64,000 bases of DNA, from contig JADZCU010000050.1 of the NCBI GenBank assembly GCA_020851415.1, positions 50,475-114,474 of the forward strand, in the 5' to 3' direction. The translations under genes and the position numbers were made by a program. How positions within the stretch are numbered: the stretch's first letter is position 1; each line of letters opens with the position of its first letter. Positions 8,998-18,270 of the stretch are shown here, piece after piece. The notes under the pieces were generated by a model. That model was not told where the DNA came from. It ran no database searches and was given only the letters and a program-made list of their open reading frames with translations. The DNA comes from Candidatus Peregrinibacteria bacterium. Its GTDB lineage: Bacteria; Patescibacteriota; Gracilibacteria; UBA1369.

Positions 8998-10167
8998 TTA
9001 TTTGTTTTTTAATAGTTTGGCGGTTTCTTGGGCGATCTCTTTTTCTTCATTGGTCGGGATCACCAGTACTTTTACTTTGCTTTTTGGTGTTGTGATAAGA
9101 GGTTTGTTGAGCAGGTTTTTTTTCTTATCGAGCGCCAGTCCCAGGAATGTGAGGTAGTCGCATACCATTTTGCGGACATACCAGGCGTTTTCACCAATGC
9201 CGGCTGTGAAGGCGATTGCATCAACGCCGTTGAGTGCCGCTGCGTACGCACCTATGTATTTGGCAATACGGTAGCAGTAGATTTCCATGGCTAGTTTTGA
9301 TTTTGAATCTTTTTTGCAGGTGGCCCAGATATCACGCATGTCGGAATATTTTCCGCTTATTCCTTTGAGGCCTGATTCACGATTTAGAAGTTGGTCGATT
9401 TTTTCGGGGGTTGTTTTGAGTGTTTTGATAAGCGCGAGCGGAAGTGCCGGATCTAGGTCTCCGCAGCGGGTGCCCATCATTAGGCCTTCCAGTGGGGTAA
9501 ACCCCATACTGGTATCAACCGATTTTCCGTTGCGAGTTGCCGTTACACTGCAGCCATTTCCTAAATGACAGGTGATGACTTTGGCGTTTTTTTTGTTGAG
9601 TATCTTGAGCGCCTGTTGAAGTACGTAGGTGTGGCTTGTTCCATGAAAACCGTAGCGGCGAATGTTATGTTTTTTGTAAAGTTCCAGAGGCAATGCATAT
9701 AGAAAGGCTTTTTCCGGCATTGTCTGATGAAAAGACGTATCAAAAACTGCAACCTGTGGAATAGTTGGCAAAACTTTTTTGCAGGCTTTGATACCTTCGA
9801 TATTTGGCGGATTGTGAAGCGGTGCCAGTGAAGAAAGTTCCGTTATGGTTTTGAGAACTTTGGGTGTTATTACTGTAGGTTTTTTGTAAGCTTCACCGCC
9901 GTGGACAACCCTGTGTCCAACAGCTTTGATGTCTTGAAAGCTTTTGATGACATTGTGCTTGATGAAATGTTTCAGAATGTAATCGAGAGCTTCACTGTAG
10001 CTTTCGATTTTTGTTGTTTCCTTGTGGCCCTTATTGTCGCTATAGATCTGTTCTTCCTGCCCCAATCTATCAACAATTCCCTTTACCAATGTGGTAAAAT
10101 TCTTACCGCTATCCATGAGCTGGAATTTCATAGAAGAAGACCCTGCATTGATGACCAGAATCAGCAT
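8998..10167 (-). CDS. ackA: Acetate kinase
   Basis: 389 residues, the usual family length. It starts with the ASKHA nucleotide-binding motif VINAGSSSMKFQL. Further motifs are VVHGG, the phosphate loop GFHGTSH, TCHLGNG, DTSMGFTPLEGLMMGTR and the late FTAGIGEN. It makes ATP and acetate from acetyl phosphate. The start is only 2 nt after the stop of pta, indicating translational coupling. Together they supply substrate-level ATP in a fermentative cell. Confidence 0.95.
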   Translation of the reverse strand: MLILVINAGSSSMKFQLMDSGKNFTTLVKGIVDRLGQEEQIYSDNKGHKETTKIESYSEALDYILKHFIKHNVIKSFQDIKAVGHRVVHGGEAYKKPTVITPKVLKTITELSSLAPLHNPPNIEGIKACKKVLPTIPQVAVFDTSFHQTMPEKAFLYALPLELYKKHNIRRYGFHGTSHTYVLQQALKILNKKNAKVITCHLGNGCSVTATRNGKSVDTSMGFTPLEGLMMGTRCGDLDPALPLALIKTLKTTPEKIDQLLNRESGLKGISGKYSDMRDIWATCKKDSKSKLAMEIYCYRIAKYIGAYAAALNGVDAIAFTAGIGENAWYVRKMVCDYLTFLGLALDKKKNLLNKPLITTPKSKVKVLVIPTNEEKEIAQETAKLLKNK

Positions 10168-10169
10168 GT

Positions 10170-11177
10170 TTAGTTGGTTGGCGGAATATATTGGAGCTCT
10201 TGTGCTTCACAGGCGGTGAAAGCTGCCAAATCGGCAATGTCTTCAGCTGAACAACCGCGTGAGAGATCGTTTACGGGTTTTTTTAAGCCTTGCAAAATTG
10301 GACCTATGGCTTTTGCTTTTGCTAATCTTTCCACCAGTTTGTAGGCAATGTTTCCGGCCTGGAGATCCGGGAATATGAGAATATTGGCATCGCCCTGGAT
10401 TTTTGAGTTTGGGTATTTGCGTGCGGCTATCTCCGGCACCAATGCCGCGTCCACTTGCATTTCTCCATCAATGATTAGATCTGGTCTGCGGTCATGGATG
10501 AGCTGAATTGCTTCTCTTACTTTATCTACCATTGGATGTTTTGCAGAGCCGTTGGTGGAAAATGAGAGCATGGCAACTCGGGGCTCTATGCCGAAGCGTT
10601 TGGCGGTTTCTGCAGTGTCTATGGCTATGTCAGCCAGATCGTGTGAGTTTGGATCTATGTTGACTGCGCAATCGGCAAAAAGCAGCAGGCGACTTTCCAT
10701 AACCATGAAAAAAATACCTGACACTTTGTGAAATTTTTCTTTGGTTTTAATGATTTGCAGAGCGGGTCTTACCGTTGATCCTGTTGAGGATGTTGCACCC
10801 GATACCAGTCCGTCAACTTCTCCCATTTCAACCACCATGACGGAGAAATAATTTATATCCAGCATGAGTTTTTTTGCTTCATCCAGTGTCATACCTTTAT
10901 TTTTGCGTACTTCAAAAAGGGCTGCCGCGTATTTTTCTTGCAGCGCGGCGTCGGTTTGATCTATGAATGTTACTTTGCTCCAATCGATCTGGAGCCCCAG
11001 TTTAGCTGCCTGGTCTTTGATGACTGTTTCTTTGCCCAACAGAACGGGTTGTACGGTTTGCTCTTTTACGATGATTTCTATGGCTTTGAGAGTGCGATCA
11101 TCAAAAGACTCGGGGAACAGGATCTTTTTATGAAGGCTTTTAGCCCTTTGTTTGATGTCTTGAATGAGATTGATCAT
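10170..11177 (-). CDS. pta: Phosphate acetyltransferase
   Basis: 335 residues, matching the short class I Pta. N-terminal KILFPESFDDRTLKA and the C-terminal segment FPDLQAGNIAYKLVERLA, then GPILQGLKKPVNDLSRGCS, are family signatures. It converts acetyl-CoA and phosphate to acetyl phosphate for AckA. It is the first gene of a minus-strand operon running through ackA, AMP phosphorylase, R15P isomerase, rpiB and LOG. A good promoter lies about 30 nt upstream of its start. Confidence 0.95.
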   Translation of the reverse strand: MINLIQDIKQRAKSLHKKILFPESFDDRTLKAIEIIVKEQTVQPVLLGKETVIKDQAAKLGLQIDWSKVTFIDQTDAALQEKYAAALFEVRKNKGMTLDEAKKLMLDINYFSVMVVEMGEVDGLVSGATSSTGSTVRPALQIIKTKEKFHKVSGIFFMVMESRLLLFADCAVNIDPNSHDLADIAIDTAETAKRFGIEPRVAMLSFSTNGSAKHPMVDKVREAIQLIHDRRPDLIIDGEMQVDAALVPEIAARKYPNSKIQGDANILIFPDLQAGNIAYKLVERLAKAKAIGPILQGLKKPVNDLSRGCSAEDIADLAAFTACEAQELQYIPPTN

Positions 11178-11207
11178 ACTTTTTGTGTTTTCGTTTTAAT
11201 TTATATT

Positions 11208-11236
11208 ATTTTAGCATTTTTTTGAATTTTTGGCAA
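11208..11236 (-). promoter_or_regulatory. Promoter of the pta-ackA-AMP salvage operon
   Basis: On the minus strand, TTGCCA and TAAAAT are separated by 17 nt. TGC directly precedes the -10, forming an extended -10. It is positioned about 30 nt upstream of the pta ATG. Confidence 0.6.
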
Positions 11237-11325
11237 AGTTATGCGGTGTCTTGCGAACTTGGGTGGGTGTATGTGAAAAGTTTATCGTTATTTCACTTTT
11301 TGGGTCACTACGATAAGAGATTTTG

Positions 11326-11334
11326 TGGTATAAT
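11326..11334 (+). promoter_or_regulatory. Extended -10 promoter of the GH1 gene
   Basis: TGGTATAAT (TGn plus a perfect TATAAT) lies 24 nt before the ATG. No good -35 hexamer is present at the usual spacing. Confidence 0.55.
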
Positions 11335-11357
11335 GTTCTGAAATTATCTTTTGTTTT

Positions 11358-12554
11358 ATGTCACAGGGAAAATTTTATTTTGGAGCTGCAACATCCGCCC
11401 ACCAGGTGGAGGGTAATAATGTTCACAGCGATTGGTGGAAATTTGAGCGTGAAGTTCAGGCAAAAGAAGGGTTTATGTCTGGTAAGGCAACCAACCATTA
11501 TGAACTTTATGATCATGATTTTGCTTTGGCATCTAAACTTGGTCATGACGCGCACCGTTTTTCAATTGAGTGGGCGCGCGTGGAGCCTGAGGAGGGAAAA
11601 TTTGATGAGAAAGTTTTGCAACACTATAAAGATGTTTTTAGAAGCTTGAAAAAACATGGATTGAAACCTTTTGTAACTTTGTGGCATTTTACTTTTCCTC
11701 AATGGTTTGCTGAAAAAGGCGCTTTTGCTAGAAGGGAAAATATTTCATGCTTTGTGAAATTTTGTGAAAAAATTACTGATTTTTTTCAGGATGAACTTGA
11801 GTATGTGATGACTATTAACGAGCCGGAAGTGTATTTATACTATTCATATCTGGAAGGAAGATGGCCGCCTTTGCAGAAAAGTATGATAACTTTTTGGAAA
11901 GTTTACGGGAATCTTATTGAGGCGCATAAACAGGTTTACGTTGCGATGAAAAAGTTGAATCCAAAGTTGCAAATCGGCATTGCTAAAAATAATCCGGCGT
12001 TTTCACCGGGCAGACATAACAGTGGTTTGGATAAGGCACTGGTTCTTTTAATGAAGTATATGTGGAACCATATGTTTTTGGATAAGATTAAAAAGTATCA
12101 GGACTTTATAGGACTGAATTATTATTTTCACCGCAGTTTGAAATTTGATTTAAAATTACTGGGGCAATTTTTTATTTATCCGTGCAATTCGTGTGATACA
12201 ACGGATATGGGATGGGAGGTTTATCCACAGGGGATAGCCGGACTTTTACGTGACCTGTGGAAGCGCTACCGCAAGCCGATTATCGTTACAGAAAACGGCG
12301 TTGCGGATCATACGGATAGGCTGCGCGGAAAGTACATCACAGACATTCTTGAACACATAGATAATGTCCGAAAAGACGGGGTGCAGGTGTTTGGATATTT
12401 GCATTGGGCAATGACCGATAATTTTGAATGGGCTGACGGTTTTGATCCGCGTTTTGGTCTGGTGGAAGTGAACTACAAAAATTTTGCCAGAACTCCACGA
12501 CCTTCGGCTTATATTTATCAGAAACTGATTGAAAAATACCGACATCAGAAATAA
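11358..12554 (+). CDS. Glycoside hydrolase family 1 (beta-glucosidase/galactosidase-like)
   Basis: 398 residues, slightly shorter than typical GH1 (about 440-480). It has the N-terminal FYFGAATSAHQVEGN signature, the acid/base motif TINEPE and the nucleophile motif VTENG. There is no signal peptide, so it is probably cytoplasmic. GH1 enzymes release terminal beta-linked glucose, galactose or 6-phospho sugars; the exact substrate cannot be read. It is a single + strand gene between two minus-strand runs, with its own promoter. The deficit relative to the family appears to fall in the middle of the barrel. Confidence 0.88.
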   Translation: MSQGKFYFGAATSAHQVEGNNVHSDWWKFEREVQAKEGFMSGKATNHYELYDHDFALASKLGHDAHRFSIEWARVEPEEGKFDEKVLQHYKDVFRSLKKHGLKPFVTLWHFTFPQWFAEKGAFARRENISCFVKFCEKITDFFQDELEYVMTINEPEVYLYYSYLEGRWPPLQKSMITFWKVYGNLIEAHKQVYVAMKKLNPKLQIGIAKNNPAFSPGRHNSGLDKALVLLMKYMWNHMFLDKIKKYQDFIGLNYYFHRSLKFDLKLLGQFFIYPCNSCDTTDMGWEVYPQGIAGLLRDLWKRYRKPIIVTENGVADHTDRLRGKYITDILEHIDNVRKDGVQVFGYLHWAMTDNFEWADGFDPRFGLVEVNYKNFARTPRPSAYIYQKLIEKYRHQK

Positions 12555-12596
12555 GCGTTTTCTGGTAGGTTAATTTTTATTTATATACGGGTTTTG

Positions 12597-13292
12597 TTAT
12601 TTTAGAAGCACTGCTTTTGCCAGTTGGCGGATCATCATTTCGCTGTAAATAAGCGGTAATTGCCACCACTTGAGATCGTGACTTACAATGTCGATCCTTT
12701 TTTCCCGCATGGCTTTGAAAATGGCTTCGGTGGTTTTTTCTTTGGCATCGACCAATGTATAACCTTGATCGAAATATCTCAGTAGGTGATTGTCGCTGGT
12801 GGCTATCATGGGCAGGTTGTGTTTTTCTGCAGTTTTCACAGCCTTGGTATTGTATTTGTTAATGCATTTTGTGTGGAACCATGAGTATTCGACCGCATCA
12901 AAAAGGTCGATGTTTGCATCCAGATGTTTTTTGAGAGCAATGGACGCCGGATAATAAGGGTGCGCCGCAATGATGAAACAGTCCGGTTTTACTTGTCTGT
13001 ATGTTCTGAGGTCGTCGAAAGTTTTAATGTTCTGGGCGCGAATATCTGCATTCAGAATAAGAACATGCTTTTTGAGGATACTTTTTTCAATCGCAGGGAT
13101 AAGTAAAATACGTTTTTTTTCAGCGTATTTTTTGAGGCTGTCGTTGAAAATCACAACGTTGTGGCAAGTTATCGCCAGGACGTCATAGCCAAGTTTTGCA
13201 GCCCGGTCTATGGCTTCATGCTCACTATGAGCAATGCCATCAATCGGATCCTGTTTGGTGTGCATGTGGAACTGAACTTTGAGTTTAGCCAT
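12597..13292 (-). CDS. PHP-domain metal-dependent phosphoesterase-like protein
   Basis: About 231 residues. It has the PHP-type metal-binding pattern: FHMHTKQDPIDG near the N-terminus, AITCHN, the central AAHPYYP, and SDNH near the C-terminus. The family includes nucleoside 3',5'-bisphosphate and histidinol-phosphate phosphatases and many uncharacterised phosphoesterases. I took the ATG at 13292 because the metal motif then lies at residue 9, as usual; an ATG at 13310 adds six residues. The substrate is unknown. Confidence 0.8.
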   Translation of the reverse strand: MAKLKVQFHMHTKQDPIDGIAHSEHEAIDRAAKLGYDVLAITCHNVVIFNDSLKKYAEKKRILLIPAIEKSILKKHVLILNADIRAQNIKTFDDLRTYRQVKPDCFIIAAHPYYPASIALKKHLDANIDLFDAVEYSWFHTKCINKYNTKAVKTAEKHNLPMIATSDNHLLRYFDQGYTLVDAKEKTTEAIFKAMREKRIDIVSHDLKWWQLPLIYSEMMIRQLAKAVLLK

Positions 13293-13348
13293 GGCAAAAT
13301 AATGACACACGGGAAATGTCTTTTGGCATCCCCTGAAATAAGAGGGGA

Positions 13349-13567
13349 CTATTCGGTTACTTTTTTGATTGCTGCAGCTGCGTCGTTGACCTCCTGTACT
13401 TTCTTATCAATCTGATTCTTGGTTTTTACTACTTCCTGGGAAGTGCTTTCGTAACTTCTGGTGACATCGGTTTTTACTTTATCTGCCTGTTCTTGAAGTT
13501 GCTGGCAACCGGTGAGGGCGAATACCGTTATAATCGCGGTGAGTGAGAGGAAAGCAGTTTTTTTCAT
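13349..13567 (-). CDS. Small Lys/Gln-rich lipoprotein
   Basis: 72 residues with a classical lipoprotein signal peptide: MKKTAF start, a hydrophobic core and the lipobox LTGC at residues 18-21. The mature part is polar and probably helical. Its ATG overlaps the stop of the upstream gene as TGATG, so the two are translationally coupled. No function can be assigned. Confidence 0.75.
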   Translation of the reverse strand: MKKTAFLSLTAIITVFALTGCQQLQEQADKVKTDVTRSYESTSQEVVKTKNQIDKKVQEVNDAAAAIKKVTE

Positions 13568-13914
13568 CAGGATTCTTTGGTAAAAAATTCTTTGAAGTCT
13601 CCGTTGAAGGAGTTGAGAAAATTGTGGATATCCAAAATGTCGTTTTCGTTCACCGGAATGTTGCGGTGTGTACGAATATTCATTTTGCTCATATCCGGAA
13701 GTGTCTGTTCGATTTCGTCGCCTTCCTGTTCGGAAATGGTGACATGGACGATGACCTGGTTATTGCAGTTGAAACATGACATATGAAAAAGTCCTTCGTT
13801 TTGAATCGTCGTGAGAACACGAATGCCGTCTTCGATAAATTTCTTGTTGCACTGAGAACAAGGAACTATCTTTTTGAGTTGTTTAATAATCTCTTTTAAT
13901 TCAGCAAAGTTCAT
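13567..13914 (-). CDS. Small zinc-ribbon-like protein
   Basis: 115 residues. Two CxxC knuckles are visible (CSQCNKKF and CFNCN, about 35 residues apart), suggesting a treble-clef or zinc-ribbon-like metal site. The rest is mixed and acidic. It has no signal peptide. It overlaps the downstream small lipoprotein gene by TGATG. I do not recognise the family; a nucleic-acid or protein-binding role is possible but not shown. Confidence 0.7.
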   Translation of the reverse strand: MNFAELKEIIKQLKKIVPCSQCNKKFIEDGIRVLTTIQNEGLFHMSCFNCNNQVIVHVTISEQEGDEIEQTLPDMSKMNIRTHRNIPVNENDILDIHNFLNSFNGDFKEFFTKES

Positions 13915-13988
13915 ATGTGTTCAATCAGGTTCTAACAGCTCAATAGTGCCTTTACATTGGCATGTTGTAAAGGGCAAAATTTCTTGAA

Positions 13989-15587
13989 TTAACCGAAGAA
14001 TTTTGCCTTTGCATCCTTCAATCTTTTGAGACTTTCTTCTTTGCCAAGTGCCCAAAGAAGTTCAAAAACTCCGGGTGAAAATTGTTCTCCGGTGAGGGCT
14101 ACCCGCATCGGCCATAAGAGTTGTCCGTTTTTGATGCCCAGGTCTGTTACCAGCTTGAGTAAACTTTCCTGAAGAGCTTGCATTGAATCAAAGTTTTCGA
14201 AGCTTTCGAGTGTTTTGGCACTTTCGGATAGTGCTTTGGCACACATGGCGTCATCTACGCCCATTTTAGCATTCATAAAGAGATCTTTTGAGCAGTCGGT
14301 AACATTGAAATAGAACTTAATATGTTGTTCCACTTCGTTTGGGTTGCGGAGAATTTTTTCTTCGATGGTGATGAGTTTTTGAGCAATGCGTGTATCGGAC
14401 AACCATTCGCGGAACAGGTGTGTTCCACAGATTTTTATGAGTTCATCACCGCGAACTTTGGCAAATTCGTTGGCGTTTTTGATGTTCGCAAAAAGATACT
14501 GTTTTTCGCCTTTTGGGCTGGTCTGAATTTGTACGGATGCATCGATTTTTTTGGCTTCTGCCTCTAGTTTTTCATGGTATCCTTTTTTCTGCCATTGGAA
14601 GTTGAACCAGTTGAGTTTTTCAACATCAAAAATTGCTCCGGCCTTGTGAACTTTTTCCAAGGAAAAGTTTTGAATGAGATCATCAATTGAGAAGATTTCT
14701 TCTTCAACGCCTTTTCCTGGATGCCAACCCAGCAGCACGATGAAATTTATCAGGGCTTCTTTGGTGTAGCCTTTTTGGATGTAGTCTTCCACGCTCACAT
14801 CGCCCTGGCGTTTTGAGAGTTTGCTTTTATCTTTGTTGAGCAGTAAGGGGATGTGCGCATATTCTGGCGGCAGCCAGCCAAAAGATTTATATAATAATAT
14901 GTGTTTTGGCGTAGATGGAAGCCATTCTTCACCACGAATTGCGTGAGTTATTTGCATGAGATGATCATCAACCACGTTGGCTAAATGATAGGTCGGGAAG
15001 TTGTCTGATTTCATTAAAACCTGGTCGTCGACATTGGACGTATCGAAAACTACGACGCCACGAATGAGGTCTGTGAAGCGGAGTTTTTCACCGTGAGGAA
15101 TTTTTTGGCGGATGACGAAAGGTGTTCCGGCATCTTTTTTTGCCTGGATTTCTTCCGGCGTCAGCTTGAGACACATGCGGTCGTACATTGGCGCCATTTT
15201 CATTGCCTCCTGTTTTTTGCGCATTTCATCCAGTCTTTCTGGGGTACAGAAACATGGATACGCTGCACCTTTTTCAACCAACATTTGGGCATGCTCTCTA
15301 TAGAGCTCTGTTCTTTCAGATTGAATGTATGGTCCAACGTCACCTTTTTGTTCTATTTTGCCATCTTGTAAGTATGGACCTTCGTCATTGTGGAGTCCCG
15401 CCCACTCCAATGTTTTGAGCAGATTTTCCAAAGCTCCTTCTACATAACGTTTTTGGTCGGTGTCTTCAATGCGGAGTAAAAACTGGCCTCCATTTTTTTT
15501 GGCGAAAAGATAGCTGTAAAGGGCTGTGCGAAGGCCACCAACGTGTAAATAGCCTGTCGGGGACGGAGCGAATCGGGTGCGGACCAT
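13989..15587 (-). CDS. gltX: Glutamyl-tRNA synthetase
   Basis: 532 residues. The class I signature PSPTGYLHVG (HIGH-type) starts at residue 9, followed by RIEDTDQKRYVEGA and the KMSKS-type loop DKSKLSKRQGD. The C-terminal anticodon-binding helical region ends in the usual KEESLKRLKDA style. It charges tRNA-Glu and, in organisms with GatCAB, also tRNA-Gln. No gln synthetase or gat genes are in this window, so discrimination cannot be judged. It is monocistronic by spacing (about 75 nt to the next gene). Confidence 0.95.
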   Translation of the reverse strand: MVRTRFAPSPTGYLHVGGLRTALYSYLFAKKNGGQFLLRIEDTDQKRYVEGALENLLKTLEWAGLHNDEGPYLQDGKIEQKGDVGPYIQSERTELYREHAQMLVEKGAAYPCFCTPERLDEMRKKQEAMKMAPMYDRMCLKLTPEEIQAKKDAGTPFVIRQKIPHGEKLRFTDLIRGVVVFDTSNVDDQVLMKSDNFPTYHLANVVDDHLMQITHAIRGEEWLPSTPKHILLYKSFGWLPPEYAHIPLLLNKDKSKLSKRQGDVSVEDYIQKGYTKEALINFIVLLGWHPGKGVEEEIFSIDDLIQNFSLEKVHKAGAIFDVEKLNWFNFQWQKKGYHEKLEAEAKKIDASVQIQTSPKGEKQYLFANIKNANEFAKVRGDELIKICGTHLFREWLSDTRIAQKLITIEEKILRNPNEVEQHIKFYFNVTDCSKDLFMNAKMGVDDAMCAKALSESAKTLESFENFDSMQALQESLLKLVTDLGIKNGQLLWPMRVALTGEQFSPGVFELLWALGKEESLKRLKDAKAKFFG

Positions 15588-15661
15588 AAAGAAAATTCAG
15601 AAATAGATGTACGCGGCTTATGATAGCAACTTTTGACGCTTCCCAAAAGGGTTTTTTAATG

Positions 15662-15667
15662 TATAAT
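15662..15667 (+). promoter_or_regulatory. Putative -10 element of ftsK
   Basis: A TATAAT hexamer lies 25 nt before the ftsK ATG. TTGACG lies upstream, but at 23 nt it is too far for a standard -35, so only the -10 is called. Confidence 0.4.
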
Positions 15668-15691
15668 TAAGTCGTTTATTTTTCTGTTATT

Positions 15692-18031
15692 ATGGCTCGT
15701 AAACGTCGAACATCTTCCCGTAAAAAATCGACCAGGAAAGTTACCCTGGATTTGAAGTCTTCCGTAATGCGTGAAATATGGGCGGTTACGTATTTTGCCT
15801 TTGGTGTTTGTACATATTTGAGTATTAATAACGGGTTTGGATTGGTTGGCGAAGTCCTAATGGGCTTTTTGCGTCCTGTTTTAGGATGGGGCGTGAATAT
15901 TTTGCCGATCCTCTTTATTGGTGCGGCGGTGGCGTTGCTGTTTTCCAAGAAAGTTGTTTTTCCGGCATCCCGAATTATTGGTATTAATTTTCTTTTGGTT
16001 TCGGGGTTAAGTATTTTGCATCTTTCGGTGCCGATGGATGCTTTGTATAGTGAAGCTCAAAATGGTCATTATGGCGGATACATTGGTTTTGTAATGAATT
16101 TTTTGTTCCGTGAGCTTTTGAATGTCGGTCATTTGGGTGCGAGTGCCATTTATTTTACGATACTGGTTATTGGCACGCTTCTGACTTTTGAGATTTCACT
16201 CCGACAGGTAATGGCGTTTATGAAACCTGATATTAAGATTGTTCGAAAAAAAGTTGCCCGTGGACGTGTTGAAGAACAGGAGGTTGAGGAAGAGGAACGT
16301 GAGGAACAGACTGAGGAGGCAGAAAATATTTTGGATGAAGAGGAGGAAGGAGAGATTTCTGAAGAGGATTTTGAACGGGAAAGAAATAAAGCCCGCCAAA
16401 GTGACGCTGATCTTGAAGTTTTGACTATCAAGCGTCCAGAGATTCAAGTTGCCGCTGAGAAAACCAAGGAAAGAAAAATTAAGATTATTGAAGAGGATGA
16501 ACAGCCTGTTCAGGCTTTGGAGTCTGATGGCGAAACGTATGTTTGGTCGCCGCCTTCCCTGGATTTACTTGATCCACCGGTGGGTGATATTGCCCAGGAT
16601 GATGCGCTTTTGAAAGATAATGCTAAAAAGATCCGCGATAAATTACATCAGTTTGGTATTGATGTGGAGATGCATGAGGTTCATGTGGGGCCGACGGTTA
16701 TTCAATATACTTTGCGTCCGCATGAAGGAATTAAGCTTTCTAAAATCACCGGTTTGAAGAGTGATTTAGCCTTGGCTCTCGCGGCTAAAGCGATTCGTAT
16801 TGAGGCGCCGATTCCGGGTAAATCTTTGGTTGGTATTGAGGTTCCCAACGATCATCGTTCGATTGTTCATCTTCGGGAACTTTTGGAGAGCAAAGAGTTT
16901 AGTGAAATTAAATCGAATTTGCGTTTGCCGTTAGGTCGTGATGTGGCGGGAAAACCTGTTTGCGGAGATTTGGCTTCAATGCCACATTTGCTGGTTGCAG
17001 GTGCAACCGGTTCAGGCAAATCTGTTGGTATGAACAGCTTTTTGCTTTCAATGGTTTATCAAAATTCACCGGCTGATTTGCGCTTTATCATGATTGATCC
17101 AAAGCGTGTTGAGTTGAATACTTATAATGGGATTCCTCATTTACTCACTCCTGTTATTACTGATCCTGGAAAGGCTGCAATTGCTCTTCGTTGGGCTGTT
17201 GCTGAGATGAATCGTCGTTATCAGTTGTGTGCAGAGACGGGGCACAGAAACATTCAGGAGTTTAATGCCTGGGCAATGGAAGAAAAAGCACGCATTGAGG
17301 CTGAGATGGCAGAAAAAGCTAATACAGAGGTTGCGGAGGGTGAGGAAGTAGCACCTCCTCCAAAAATTCACCAAAAAATGCCAAACATCGTAATTGTTAT
17401 AGATGAGTTGGCGGATTTGATGATGGCTGCCGGTAAAGAGGTGGAAGCTTCCATTTGTCGTATTGCTCAAATGGCACGTGCGGTGGGCATGCACTTAATT
17501 GTGGCTACGCAGCGTCCATCTGTGGATGTTATTACCGGTTTGATTAAGGCGAATGTTCCAACACGTATCGCTTTTGCCGTGAGCTCCGGCATTGATTCTC
17601 GTACTATTTTGGATGGATCTGGAGCAGAGGATTTACTTGGTAAGGGTGATATGTTGTATTTGCCTGGCGGTATGAGCAGACCTCTTCGTATTCAGGGTAT
17701 TTATGTGTCTTCTAAGGAAATTGAGCGCGTTACCCTTAATATTAAGATTCAGGCTCCAGCCAACTATGTTGATGAGATTATTTCCCAAAAGGTAGCTCAA
17801 CAGAAGGTGCAGGGGATTCCGGAGAGTGACTTGGGTGAAGTTGATGATGATGGTTTATATCAACAGGCGATTGAGGTTATAGCTGAAAGCCGCAAGGCTT
17901 CAGCATCACTTTTGCAGAGAAGATTGAAGGTTGGGTATGCACGTGCCGCTCGAATGCTTGATTTGATGGAAGAAAACGGCCTGATTGGACCGGTGAACGG
18001 TGCCAAGGCGAGGGAGATTTATATAGACTGA
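15692..18031 (+). CDS. ftsK: DNA translocase FtsK/SpoIIIE
   Basis: 779 residues. A basic N-terminus precedes about four membrane helices (to about residue 170) and a Glu-rich linker (about 185-265). The RecA-like motor has Walker A GATGSGKSVGMN and Walker B IVIVIDELADLM. A C-terminal winged-helix gamma domain (about 715-779) ends in REIYID, which reads KOPS-like DNA signals. The protein moves and clears chromosomal DNA at the division septum. It ends in TGA and is followed by a strong terminator. The linker is short compared with E. coli FtsK. Confidence 0.95.
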   Translation: MARKRRTSSRKKSTRKVTLDLKSSVMREIWAVTYFAFGVCTYLSINNGFGLVGEVLMGFLRPVLGWGVNILPILFIGAAVALLFSKKVVFPASRIIGINFLLVSGLSILHLSVPMDALYSEAQNGHYGGYIGFVMNFLFRELLNVGHLGASAIYFTILVIGTLLTFEISLRQVMAFMKPDIKIVRKKVARGRVEEQEVEEEEREEQTEEAENILDEEEEGEISEEDFERERNKARQSDADLEVLTIKRPEIQVAAEKTKERKIKIIEEDEQPVQALESDGETYVWSPPSLDLLDPPVGDIAQDDALLKDNAKKIRDKLHQFGIDVEMHEVHVGPTVIQYTLRPHEGIKLSKITGLKSDLALALAAKAIRIEAPIPGKSLVGIEVPNDHRSIVHLRELLESKEFSEIKSNLRLPLGRDVAGKPVCGDLASMPHLLVAGATGSGKSVGMNSFLLSMVYQNSPADLRFIMIDPKRVELNTYNGIPHLLTPVITDPGKAAIALRWAVAEMNRRYQLCAETGHRNIQEFNAWAMEEKARIEAEMAEKANTEVAEGEEVAPPPKIHQKMPNIVIVIDELADLMMAAGKEVEASICRIAQMARAVGMHLIVATQRPSVDVITGLIKANVPTRIAFAVSSGIDSRTILDGSGAEDLLGKGDMLYLPGGMSRPLRIQGIYVSSKEIERVTLNIKIQAPANYVDEIISQKVAQQKVQGIPESDLGEVDDDGLYQQAIEVIAESRKASASLLQRRLKVGYARAARMLDLMEENGLIGPVNGAKAREIYID

Positions 18032-18044
18032 TACCTTGTTGATA

Positions 18045-18069
18045 AACCGCCCTGAAAAGCGGTTTTTTT
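18045..18069 (+). terminator. Rho-independent terminator after ftsK
   Basis: The stem AACCGC/GCGGTT with an 8-nt loop is followed by seven T residues. Confidence 0.85.
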
Positions 18070-18212
18070 GGCTTGTGTTCATGTTTTTTCTGTTTGTGTT
18101 TAGGGTATAGTTTTGACGTTTGTGCAACATATTTTCCGTGCAAACTGTAATGTTTTCCGTATAGTTGGGTACTAATAAATTAGGTGGTGTCAAAAAGTGT
18201 TGACTACTGCAG

Positions 18213-18239
18213 TTGACATTATGGTACATATATTATAAT
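18213..18239 (+). promoter_or_regulatory. Strong promoter for the lipoprotein paralog cluster
   Basis: Perfect TTGACA and TATAAT are separated by 15 nt; an overlapping TAATAT gives 17 nt. The surroundings are very AT-rich, and the first ATG is about 32 nt downstream of the -10. A second GTTGAC lies 12 nt upstream of the -35. No Shine-Dalgarno sequence is visible before the first gene. Confidence 0.65.
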
Positions 18240-18270
18240 ATACTTCCCCTAAATATTAATAATTATAATT

